A stretch of DNA of 64,000 bases from Ulvibacterium sp965228935. Lineage in GTDB: Bacteria > Bacteroidota > Bacteroidia > Flavobacteriales > Flavobacteriaceae. The stretch is taken from NCBI RefSeq assembly GCF_965228935.1, contig NZ_OZ245846.1:4526001-4590000 (forward strand), given 5' to 3'. The notes below the pieces were generated by a model. It ran no database searches. It was given only the letters and a program-made list of their open reading frames with translations, and had not been told where the DNA came from. Shown one piece after another: positions 51,046-59,256 of this stretch (the stretch's first letter is position 1; the number at the start of each line of letters is the position of its first letter). Made by a program: the position numbers and the translations under genes.

Positions 51046-53958
51046 TTAGTCGGCGATAGCATCGTAAATCGCTTGTTGAATTCTTGTTCTCAGTCCCGAT
51101 TTGATTAGAAGAGTATTCGAAGCAGTCGGATATGTCCTATTGGACAAAAACACGTATACGATTTCCTCTTCGGGATCTGCCCATGTATATGTTCCTGTAA
51201 AACCGCTATGGCCAAAGCTCTTTCTAGAAACACATCCGCAAGTAGGCCCCTTGTCCTTTAGTTGGGGTTTATCAAAGCCCACCCCCCTACGTACGTTCTT
51301 ATCACAAAAATAGCAAGTATTGAATTTTTTGACCGTCCGGGAATCCAAGAACCTGGTTCCGCCATAAAATCCGTCCTGCAGGTACATTTGCATTATCTTG
51401 GCAACATCATTGGCATTGCTAAAAAGACCTGCATGCCCTCCAATACCTCCTTGCATGGCCGCTCCCATGTCGTGGACGTAGCCCTGTACGATTTGATACC
51501 GAAAATATGCATCCACTTCTGAAGGTACAATCCTGTTTCTTGGAAACTTATTTAAGGGGTTAAAACTTGTGTCGAAAGCCCCAATAGGTTTGTATAAGAA
51601 GTCATCGGCCAATTTATCCAACGGAATCCGGTAGACCTCCTCTATATATTTTTTCATTACAAAATAGGCAATATCACTATAGCGATATCTATTGGACTTC
51701 AATCGCTGCCTACCTATCCGATTATAAATGGAATCCTGGTAGGCATCCTTTAAATAAAGATTGTCCGATACCTTAAATGAAAAACCGTCGGAAGGCTCAT
51801 TTCTATAAAAATCCTTGGAAGGCTTCCTATCCTTGTCCAATGTGCTCACATAAAATGCTATCCAGGCCGGAAGTCGCCCATAGTGGGATAAAGCCTTTAG
51901 AACGGTTACATTCTTTAGCTCAGTATCCGAATATTCAGGTACTAGCTCCTGAAAAGTGTTATTCAAAGTGATTTTCCCCTCCTCCTCCATCTTCATAATC
52001 AAAGGTAAAGTGGCCAATATTTTGGTCACTGATGCCAAGTCATAAATATAATCTGATGTAATCCTCTCGATGGATTCATAAGTTGGTTTCCCAAATCCCT
52101 TATTGTAAATAACCTTGCCCTTTCTCGCTATCAGAACTTGGGCCCCTGGATACATTAAGGAGTCCAGGCCATCCGTTACCAGTCTATCTACTTCGGCCAA
52201 TTTTGTAGAACTCATACCCACGCTTTCGGGGAAACTATAGCCCAATCGTTTCAATGGTTCAAGAGGAATCGAAGTATTCAAGGGAAAGTCCGGATGCGCC
52301 GTTACCGGTAAGATTCCCTTTGCGGGAATGGCCCCAAAAATAAGTTGGGCCGCTTTTCTTTGGGCCTGATCACTATTCTGATAGGCAACCACTACCCCAT
52401 CTACGCTCTTAAACGATGCCACATCCGTTAAGGCATAAGGTTTGGTAAAAACGGACAAAATGGTATTTGATGTCCGTTGTTTGGCGATTTCTGCCAACCA
52501 CAAAAGCTCTTGGTCTGAAAATTTATAAGGTTTCCAAGGACTTGCATTGCTCTTATGGTGCCCAATGATGACCAAGTTATAATCGGATAGTTTTCTTTTT
52601 AAGGTTACAATATCCTTGCCGTTAACCTGTGTTACCTTGGCATATTTATTCAGTTCCTCCAAAAAGGGGTCATTATCCGCATCTCCAAATTTAACATAGG
52701 CTATCTTTTTGTTTTCCAATTTCTTGATGCCCATGAGATGAAAATTGTTCTTTACTACGGTAATGGCATTTTCAATGGCTTCCTCATAGACCAAATCATC
52801 TCCTACCGAATTCAAGTCTTCATAAAGGTTTTGTATCTGTACAGGTTTATAATCGTTCAGTCCTACCTTGTATTTGGCCATCAGGATTTTTTTGACCGAT
52901 GTCGAAAGCCGCATCTCCGTAATCCTGCCCCTTTGATAAGCCGCCAAAAGCTTCTCCTTTGCCTTTTTGATGTTACCGGGCATCAATAGTATATCGTTCC
53001 CTGCCAAAAATGCCGCCAATTCCACATCGCCCTCATCACGATTAGAGGTTACCCCTTTCATATTCAGGGCATCAGTAAAAACCAATCCGTTGAATCCCAT
53101 TTCCTCCTTTAGAAGACCGGATATTATCTGTTCGGATAGGGATGAGGGAAGATTTTCTCTTATTTCCAAGGCCGGAACGTTAAGATGGGCCACCATTACA
53201 CTGCTTAGACCCTCATCAATCAGTTTTTGAAAAGGATATAGTTCAACACTATCCAATCTTTGCCTCGTAACATTGATAAGGGGGAGCGCATAGTGCGAAT
53301 CCGTGGCCGTATCCCCATGCCCGGGAAAATGTTTGCCACTGGAAAGTATACCGGCCCTATGCATGCCTTTCATAAACATAATCCCCTTTTGGGCCACATT
53401 CTCCTTGTCCTCACCAAAAGAACGATTACCTATAATAGGATTTTGTGGATTTATATTTATGTCTATATCAGGGGCAAAATTTATATGAACCCCCAACCGT
53501 TTTGCGTGCAGTCCTATCCGATAGCCCACTTTTTCCAAAATAGTACTGTCCTCAATAGCTCCCAAGGTCATATTCCAAGGAAAAGCATATGTAGAATCCA
53601 AACGCATGGACAACCCCCATTCCGCATCCATACCTACCAACAAAGGGAGTTTGGATATGGCTTGGTATTCATTAGTGAGCTTGGCCTGTCTTTGGGGGCC
53701 TCCAGTAGAAAAAATGACCCCCCCGATTCCGTGTTCTTTTATAAGATCCTTTAACTTATCCGTACTGGTTTTACCTTGGCTAGAAGCTACGCTTATCATG
53801 AACAATTGACCGATTTTTTCCTCCAAGGTCATCCCTTCATATTGTTCGTTCACCCACGATGATTGTGCCAAACTATCTTCTGTCACTAACGGACTTTCCT
53901 GTCCCCGGACACCTAAAGCAATAAGAAAAAATAAAGAAACAGTTAAGCAGAATCGCAT
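51046..53958 (-). CDS. Secreted GH3 beta-N-acetylglucosaminidase fused to a serine beta-lactamase-like domain
   Basis: A 970-residue protein with a signal peptide (MRFCLTVSLFFLIALGVRG). Residues about 40-360 are a NagZ-like GH3 domain with 'GKHFPGHGDTATDSH' near 207 (the Asp-His dyad loop) and 'LVFTDALNMKGV' with the probable nucleophile Asp. A GH3 C-terminal domain follows (about 390-560). Residues about 590-960 form a class-C beta-lactamase/transpeptidase-type domain with 'SVTKILATL' (S-x-x-K near 640) and 'YRYSDIAYF' (Y-S-D). The pair may act on peptidoglycan: GH3 on GlcNAc-MurNAc and the serine hydrolase on peptides. This fusion is known in Bacteroidota. Confidence 0.92.
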   Translation of the reverse strand: MRFCLTVSLFFLIALGVRGQESPLVTEDSLAQSSWVNEQYEGMTLEEKIGQLFMISVASSQGKTSTDKLKDLIKEHGIGGVIFSTGGPQRQAKLTNEYQAISKLPLLVGMDAEWGLSMRLDSTYAFPWNMTLGAIEDSTILEKVGYRIGLHAKRLGVHINFAPDIDININPQNPIIGNRSFGEDKENVAQKGIMFMKGMHRAGILSSGKHFPGHGDTATDSHYALPLINVTRQRLDSVELYPFQKLIDEGLSSVMVAHLNVPALEIRENLPSSLSEQIISGLLKEEMGFNGLVFTDALNMKGVTSNRDEGDVELAAFLAGNDILLMPGNIKKAKEKLLAAYQRGRITEMRLSTSVKKILMAKYKVGLNDYKPVQIQNLYEDLNSVGDDLVYEEAIENAITVVKNNFHLMGIKKLENKKIAYVKFGDADNDPFLEELNKYAKVTQVNGKDIVTLKRKLSDYNLVIIGHHKSNASPWKPYKFSDQELLWLAEIAKQRTSNTILSVFTKPYALTDVASFKSVDGVVVAYQNSDQAQRKAAQLIFGAIPAKGILPVTAHPDFPLNTSIPLEPLKRLGYSFPESVGMSSTKLAEVDRLVTDGLDSLMYPGAQVLIARKGKVIYNKGFGKPTYESIERITSDYIYDLASVTKILATLPLIMKMEEEGKITLNNTFQELVPEYSDTELKNVTVLKALSHYGRLPAWIAFYVSTLDKDRKPSKDFYRNEPSDGFSFKVSDNLYLKDAYQDSIYNRIGRQRLKSNRYRYSDIAYFVMKKYIEEVYRIPLDKLADDFLYKPIGAFDTSFNPLNKFPRNRIVPSEVDAYFRYQIVQGYVHDMGAAMQGGIGGHAGLFSNANDVAKIMQMYLQDGFYGGTRFLDSRTVKKFNTCYFCDKNVRRGVGFDKPQLKDKGPTCGCVSRKSFGHSGFTGTYTWADPEEEIVYVFLSNRTYPTASNTLLIKSGLRTRIQQAIYDAIAD

Positions 53959-54067
53959 ATAAAAATATCTAGGGGGAACAACTAAAAACCAGAAAAATTA
54001 TTGCACTTTAACGATTTAATGGAAAATAAAAATCTTACATTGGCCACAACCTTTATATCGAGCATAA

Positions 54068-54550
54068 TCACATAAATCGGGCGTGCCAGCTTTCCGATGC
54101 CGGTACCTCCCAATGTTCTTTGTACTCCGCTTTGTTGGCTACCAAATTATTGAAAACAATGGTCTTTTCGGATACCGCCTTTTGCTTGGCCATTTTTTTG
54201 AAATCCAACAAAGGCTTATAGGCAATATATTCCCCTTGTTTATAGGACACGTTCATTTTGTCCAATAACACCACATCATATTTTTTTTCCAAATGTTGCA
54301 TGAAGTGAACGGATGCATCTATAGAGCAACCTGAAGCGGCATTTTGGGACTGATCTAGGCCGATGACGATAAAACGGCCATAAGGGATTTCGTAACCCGC
54401 TTTTAATTTACTTCCATGGGCCGTCCAATTTTGGATAAATTCGTCCAGTTCTTGCTGGAGACGCTCCAACTCCTCTTGGTTGAAACTTCTATTGGCTTGA
54501 TATATCCAAATTCTAGATGTATCCGGCAAATCGTTAAAATGCACTAACAT
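54068..54550 (-). CDS. Conserved Bacteroidota protein of unknown function
   Basis: A 160-residue cytosolic protein starting 'MLVHFNDLPDTSRIWIYQANRSFN', with 'YGRFIVIGLDQSQNAASGCSIDASVHF' in the middle. Relatives in this phylum are often labelled 'ABC transporter ATPase', but no Walker A, signature or Walker B motif is present here, so that name is unsupported. 'GCSIDASVHFMQHLE' with a conserved Cys and Asp suggests an enzyme-like site. It precedes nothing in operon except possible read-through from the Fe-S genes upstream. Confidence 0.75.
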   Translation of the reverse strand: MLVHFNDLPDTSRIWIYQANRSFNQEELERLQQELDEFIQNWTAHGSKLKAGYEIPYGRFIVIGLDQSQNAASGCSIDASVHFMQHLEKKYDVVLLDKMNVSYKQGEYIAYKPLLDFKKMAKQKAVSEKTIVFNNLVANKAEYKEHWEVPASESWHARFM

Positions 54551-54625
54551 GTTTCGTTGAATTACTAGTCAAAAATACAAACTCAAAAAACCAAATCCCA
54601 GGCGAATCCGAATTGAAACGAAGAT

Positions 54626-55417
54626 TTATAGGTCTTCCGCACCAGCGATTAATTCAGCCACATCCATCACCCTTATGGTCGCCTCCCTCTCCTTGTTCTT
54701 AACTCCGTCCGTCATCATGGTATTACAAAAAGGACATGCGGCCGCAATGATATCCGGTTTGGTCTTCAGGGCCTGTTCCGTCCGCTCTATATTTACGTCC
54801 TTATCCCCTTTTTCCGGCTCCTTGAACATTTGTGCGCCCCCGGCACCACAACATAATCCTTTCTTCCTGCAATTCTTCATTTCCACCAATTCGGCGTCCA
54901 ACTTTTCTATTAAATCCCTGGGAGCCTCATAAATGTTATTTGCCCTGCCCAAATAACAGGGATCGTGATAGGTAATCCGTTTCCCTTTGAATTTTCCTCC
55001 TTCCAGGGTTATTTTTCCGTTCTTTATCAATTCGTCCAGAAATTGGGTGTGATGCATTACCTCATAATTTCCTCCGAGTTCGGGATATTCGTTCTTCAAG
55101 GTGTTAAAACAGTGCGGGCAAGTAGTGACCACTTTTTTGATTTCATAAGCATTTAGCACTTCTATATTGGAAACTGCCTGCATTTGAAACAAAAACTCGT
55201 TGCCTGCCCTTTTTGCCGGATCCCCGGTACAGCTTTCCTCAGTGCCCAAAACGGCAAAGGAAACTTGGGCCCGGTTGAGGATTTTCACAAATGCCTTGGT
55301 AATCCTTTTGGCGCGGTCATCAAAACTTCCGGCGCAGCCGACCCAAAACAAAACTTCCGGTTGTTGTCCCGCAGCGGATAGCTCGGCCATGGTCGGCACT
55401 TTTAGTTCGCTTTCCAT
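54626..55417 (-). CDS. CCG-domain Fe-S protein (heterodisulfide-reductase B/GlpC-like)
   Basis: A 263-residue protein with two Cys-rich CCG domains: 'WVGCAGSFDDRAK' and 'TTCPHCFNTLKNEYP' in the first half, 'YHDPCYLGRANNIYE', 'LCCGAGGAQMF' and 'AACPFCNTMM' in the second. Such domains bind a non-cubane 4Fe-4S cluster or pass electrons to quinones or disulfides. Its ATG comes 1 base after the stop of the membrane Fe-S partner gene, so the two make one complex. The electron donor is unknown. Confidence 0.9.
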   Translation of the reverse strand: MESELKVPTMAELSAAGQQPEVLFWVGCAGSFDDRAKRITKAFVKILNRAQVSFAVLGTEESCTGDPAKRAGNEFLFQMQAVSNIEVLNAYEIKKVVTTCPHCFNTLKNEYPELGGNYEVMHHTQFLDELIKNGKITLEGGKFKGKRITYHDPCYLGRANNIYEAPRDLIEKLDAELVEMKNCRKKGLCCGAGGAQMFKEPEKGDKDVNIERTEQALKTKPDIIAAACPFCNTMMTDGVKNKEREATIRVMDVAELIAGAEDL

Positions 55418-55418
55418 A

Positions 55419-56750
55419 CTAGTTTTCTTTTGCCCAATTAAGCCGATCCATTTGACTAAACGGCCAAGGAGCCCCGTTGTTCTCTATATTACCCATCATA
55501 TTGTTAAGCTCGGAGGGCGCTGCGGATTGTTCCATCACCAGGTACTGGCGCATATCCATAATAATGGATAAAGGGTCTATACTTACGGGACAGGCCTCCA
55601 CACAGGCGTTACAGGAAGTGCAGGCCCAAAGTTCTTCCCGAGTTATATAATCGTCCAACAGTTGCTTTCCATCATTCTTGAATGTCCCTTTATTGACATC
55701 CAAATTTCTTCCCACTTCTTCCAACCTATCCCGGGTATCCATCATAATTTTTCTCGGGGACAATTTTTTTCCGGTCTGATTGGCGGGGCACTCGTTGGTA
55801 CAGCGGCCACATTCGGTACACGTATAGGCATTCAATAATTGTACCCAAGTCAAGTCCATTACATCGGATGCACCAAACTTAGGGACTTCCTCCCCATTTT
55901 CAACTTCGGGAGCAGCGGCATAAGGATCTGCCGATGGATCCATCATCAACCTTACTTCTTGGGTAACGGATTCCAAATTGTTAAACTTGCCCTTTGGGCC
56001 TAATTTACCAAAATAGGTGTTGGGAAAGGCCAATAGAATATGAAGATGTTTTGAATAATACAGATAATTCAAAAAGAAAAGGATTCCCAAAATATGGAGC
56101 CACCAGGCACTACGCTCTATCAAAATCAAAGAAGACATGGACATACCCTCAAAAAAAGACGCAAAAAATTGACTTATGGGAAAAGCCCCCGCCTTTGTAT
56201 AATGGGCAGCATCCATCTGTTGCAATTGATAGTCCGCTCCGTTCATGGTCAGGAAAAGAACCATAAGTATCAACTCAATGTATAAGATCCAATTTGCATC
56301 GGTCTTTGGCCAACCTTTCATCTCCGGTTTTATAAAGCGCCCCAAACGGATAAGGTTTCTTCGTATCCAAAAAGCAATTACTGCAATAATGACCAACAAA
56401 GCCAATATTTCGAAGGAAGCGATGAGGAAGTCATAAAACGATCCCAAAGGGGAAAAAACACGATGGGTTCCCAAAATACCATCAATAATGATTTCCAGGA
56501 CTTCTATATTGATGATGATGAATCCCAAATAAACGATGATATGTAGTAGCCCGGGAATTGGCCTAACGACCATTTTGGTCTGCCCCAATGCAATCCTTAA
56601 CATGTTTTTCCATCGGAGTGAGGTATTGTCCGTTACATCAACTTTTTTGCCCAGTTTTATATTCCGGGCCAGTTTCTTAACATTTCGGACAAAGAATCCA
56701 ATACCGGCTACCAAGGCAGCTACAAACAAAATATTGGGAAGATATTGCAT
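55419..56750 (-). CDS. Membrane-bound 4Fe-4S oxidoreductase subunit
   Basis: A 443-residue protein with about six membrane helices in residues 1-270 (nitrate-reductase-gamma/HdrE-like, with possible haem-binding His) followed by a two-cluster ferredoxin domain: 'CTECGRCTNECPANQTGKK' and 'CTSCNACVEACPVSIDP'. It passes electrons between the membrane quinone pool and the CCG-domain protein encoded next. The ATG directly follows the TAA of the MlaD gene, so all three genes are in one operon. Confidence 0.9.
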   Translation of the reverse strand: MQYLPNILFVAALVAGIGFFVRNVKKLARNIKLGKKVDVTDNTSLRWKNMLRIALGQTKMVVRPIPGLLHIIVYLGFIIINIEVLEIIIDGILGTHRVFSPLGSFYDFLIASFEILALLVIIAVIAFWIRRNLIRLGRFIKPEMKGWPKTDANWILYIELILMVLFLTMNGADYQLQQMDAAHYTKAGAFPISQFFASFFEGMSMSSLILIERSAWWLHILGILFFLNYLYYSKHLHILLAFPNTYFGKLGPKGKFNNLESVTQEVRLMMDPSADPYAAAPEVENGEEVPKFGASDVMDLTWVQLLNAYTCTECGRCTNECPANQTGKKLSPRKIMMDTRDRLEEVGRNLDVNKGTFKNDGKQLLDDYITREELWACTSCNACVEACPVSIDPLSIIMDMRQYLVMEQSAAPSELNNMMGNIENNGAPWPFSQMDRLNWAKEN

Positions 56751-57719
56751 TTATCGTTCATCTGTTTTCTCAGCGGGGTCGTTCTCCGGAACGGTATACT
56801 CCTTTTGCTTCTTACCGAACACGGAAACATTTACATAGCGTTTGGGATTCAATCGGAAATCCTGTAAGAGTAAATCCAGCTCCCTTGAGGCGTTGCTTAG
56901 ATTATTGTACAACTCTTCGTTATTCATTAGTTTGCCCAAGGTGCCATCACCTTGATTTATTTTGGACATCACCTGGTTTAAACTGGTCATTGTGGATTCC
57001 AGATTGGCCAAGGTTCTTCCCAAACCTGCATTGTTCAGGGAATCCGAAAGTTTCGAAAAGTTGTGGGTAAGCTCCTTGAAATTGGTCAGTGAACTATCCA
57101 GTTTGCCTTCATTGTTCTGTAACAACTTATTCAATACCTCAGCACTACTTTGTAGGCTACGTACCAAACCGCTGAGGCCATGAATGGCATCCCTTAGGTC
57201 GCCCCTGGCCCTTTCATCCAGCACATCATTGACGTTCATAAGCACGGAATCCGCATCTGTAACCGCAGACTCAAATTTTTTGAACAATGGCGTTAATTTC
57301 TGTTGTGCCAATTCCGTCAACCCCGGCCTGGTTTCCGTGGGCAACGTGTCATATTTGCTTACCATAGGAGCTCCATCAAATATCGGATTTATCTGCAATC
57401 CCTTGCCCCCTATGATACCGGTATCATAGAGTTCTACGGAGCTATTTTTTGAAAATCCGAAATCACTTTTCACTGAGAAAGTAACCAATAATCTACCTGA
57501 ATCATCATTAAATCCAATATCGTTGACCGTTCCTACATTATAACCGTTAATGGAAACAGGGGTTCCGGGCTGTAGTCCGCCAACATTGTCATAAATCGCA
57601 TAAAGCGTTATGTTATCATCAAAAAGAGGGGTCGATTTTAAGTAACTAAATCCCAAGACAAACAACAGGATTCCACCAATGACAATGATTCCTGTTTTAA
57701 TTTCCCTAGATAGCTTCAA
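56751..57719 (-). CDS. MlaD/MCE-family lipid transport protein
   Basis: A 322-residue protein that starts at TTG 57719. One N-terminal membrane helix ('IKTGIIVIGGILLFVLGFSYL') is followed by an MCE domain (about 38-115, 'LYAIYDNVGGLQPGTPVSINGYNVGTVNDI') and a long helical region (about 140-280) that would form the central needle or multimer. MCE proteins carry phospholipids between membranes. The Mla ATPase and permease are not in the window. Follows the amidase gene by 54 bases. Confidence 0.9.
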   Translation of the reverse strand: MKLSREIKTGIIVIGGILLFVLGFSYLKSTPLFDDNITLYAIYDNVGGLQPGTPVSINGYNVGTVNDIGFNDDSGRLLVTFSVKSDFGFSKNSSVELYDTGIIGGKGLQINPIFDGAPMVSKYDTLPTETRPGLTELAQQKLTPLFKKFESAVTDADSVLMNVNDVLDERARGDLRDAIHGLSGLVRSLQSSAEVLNKLLQNNEGKLDSSLTNFKELTHNFSKLSDSLNNAGLGRTLANLESTMTSLNQVMSKINQGDGTLGKLMNNEELYNNLSNASRELDLLLQDFRLNPKRYVNVSVFGKKQKEYTVPENDPAEKTDER

Positions 57720-57773
57720 AAGGATGGTTTTTCTATTGCCAACAAAATTAGAAATAAATTTTAAAGACTGGAG

Positions 57774-59114
57774 TTATTCAGAAACGTATTTTAAGGCCTC
57801 AGGTACAGAAATACGCTTCCCATCCTTGTAAGCGACTATAAAGGATGTGGTGTACCCTTTTAAATCTGCGTTGGATTTTAGCATTTCCGCTTCCTTATAA
57901 GAATTGGTGCTACCGTACAAGTATCTAAAAAGGTTCATGTAAGGTTCCTTGGAAATTTTATTTAGACCCTTGAAGTTACCAGGTGTTGGGCTCAAATCCT
58001 TTGAGCTCGCCATTAGTTGTATTTTAAAAACAATATTGGCCAAAGGTTTAGGAGAAGTCTCCTTACTTTTAGAGGATGTAACGGTCTTCGGGTTTTCAAT
58101 GGTACCACTATTTTGTTTAGGAGTTTCTTCTTGGACAATCTTAACAACCTTGGGAGTACCTTCCGGCTCTGTAGAGGGGGGAGCATCTTTTTTTTGTGTT
58201 TCTCCCAATGAAGTGTCCGGCTCTTTTTTATTGGGTTTCTCCTCTTTTGCCATAAAAATCTCTTTCTCTATAACTACCTCATCCTTTGATGATTGCACTT
58301 CGGATGCCGCTTGTATTGGGGCATCCGCCGTATTGGCTTGGACGTTGCTCTTATATTTCAGGATAGCTTCTGCAATGGCGGCGCCCATTTCGGTTTGCCC
58401 TTTTTGCGAGTTTAAATAAGCCCCTTCGGATCTATTGGTAAGAAACCCGGTCTCCACCAATACGCTGGGCATAAATGTCTGATGTAATACGATGAACCCT
58501 GCTTGTTTGACTTTCCTATCATTTCTTTTTAGCTTTTCGGAAAACTTTTCCTGCATTATTTTCGCAAGTAGTATACTTTGATCCAGAAATTCTTCTTGCA
58601 TAATGGTCAATCCAATAATTGACTCCGGAGAATTGATATCGTAGTCCGCATACCTCGTTTCATAATTGTCTTCCAAATAGATAACCGAGTTTTCCTTTTT
58701 CGCAATCTCAAAGTTTTGTTTGTTGGCGTGTAGTCCAAGTACAAAAGTACCGGCCCCGTGGGCATCGGAAGAATGCGAATCACAATGTACGGATACAAAA
58801 AGGTCTGCATTGGCCTTGTTGGCTATCTCGCCTCGTACAAATAAATCTACAAACGTATCATCCTTCCTGGTGTACACCACCTTAATATTCGGATTACGTT
58901 CCAACACCTCCCCAACCTTGAGGACAATTCCTAAGGCAATGTTTTTTTCCAAGTATCCATTTCCCAGGTTTCCGGGGTCGTGACCACCATGGCCCGCATC
59001 CAAAACAACAACAAATGGGTCGCTATTGTCCGGTTCGGTATTACTTTTGCCAAAGGCTATTACAAGTGGCACCGACAAGAAAAAAAAGATGGGAAGAAAC
59101 CGTTTTACATTCAT
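57774..59114 (-). CDS. N-acetylmuramoyl-L-alanine amidase (Amidase_3) with SPOR-like tail
   Basis: A 446-residue periplasmic amidase that cleaves the MurNAc-L-Ala bond. Signal peptide about 1-22. Zinc ligands: His42 in 'DAGHGGHDPGN', Glu56 in 'GYLEKNIAL' and His in 'SVHCDSH'; 'LVETGFLTN' carries the catalytic Glu. A low-complexity Lys/Glu/Pro/Thr linker (about 255-365) leads to a C-terminal SPOR-like unit (about 365-446, 'FKIQLMASSKDLS') that probably targets denuded glycan at the septum. Divergent from the LptD-like gene. Confidence 0.92.
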   Translation of the reverse strand: MNVKRFLPIFFFLSVPLVIAFGKSNTEPDNSDPFVVVLDAGHGGHDPGNLGNGYLEKNIALGIVLKVGEVLERNPNIKVVYTRKDDTFVDLFVRGEIANKANADLFVSVHCDSHSSDAHGAGTFVLGLHANKQNFEIAKKENSVIYLEDNYETRYADYDINSPESIIGLTIMQEEFLDQSILLAKIMQEKFSEKLKRNDRKVKQAGFIVLHQTFMPSVLVETGFLTNRSEGAYLNSQKGQTEMGAAIAEAILKYKSNVQANTADAPIQAASEVQSSKDEVVIEKEIFMAKEEKPNKKEPDTSLGETQKKDAPPSTEPEGTPKVVKIVQEETPKQNSGTIENPKTVTSSKSKETSPKPLANIVFKIQLMASSKDLSPTPGNFKGLNKISKEPYMNLFRYLYGSTNSYKEAEMLKSNADLKGYTTSFIVAYKDGKRISVPEALKYVSE

Positions 59115-59190
59115 AATAACATAGCGTTTTGATGCTCCCTACTAGGTTAAATTTATGGTAATACCCTATAAGGGGAACAAAAAATATATG

Positions 59191-59198
59191 TAAGTTTG
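59191..59198 (+). promoter_or_regulatory. Candidate -7 box for the LptD-like gene
   Basis: TAAGTTTG is an exact TAnnTTTG match, 58 bases before the TTG start at 59257. No clear -33 element. Confidence 0.4.
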
Positions 59199-59256
59199 AT
59201 CTCCAATCCCAAAGCTAGGGGGAAGCCAAACCTTTACAAAAATAGGATATATAGCC

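Noticed and set aside
53260..53754. 164-codon plus-strand frame inside the GH3 fusion gene
   Set aside because: Antisense shadow of the conserved NagZ-like domain.
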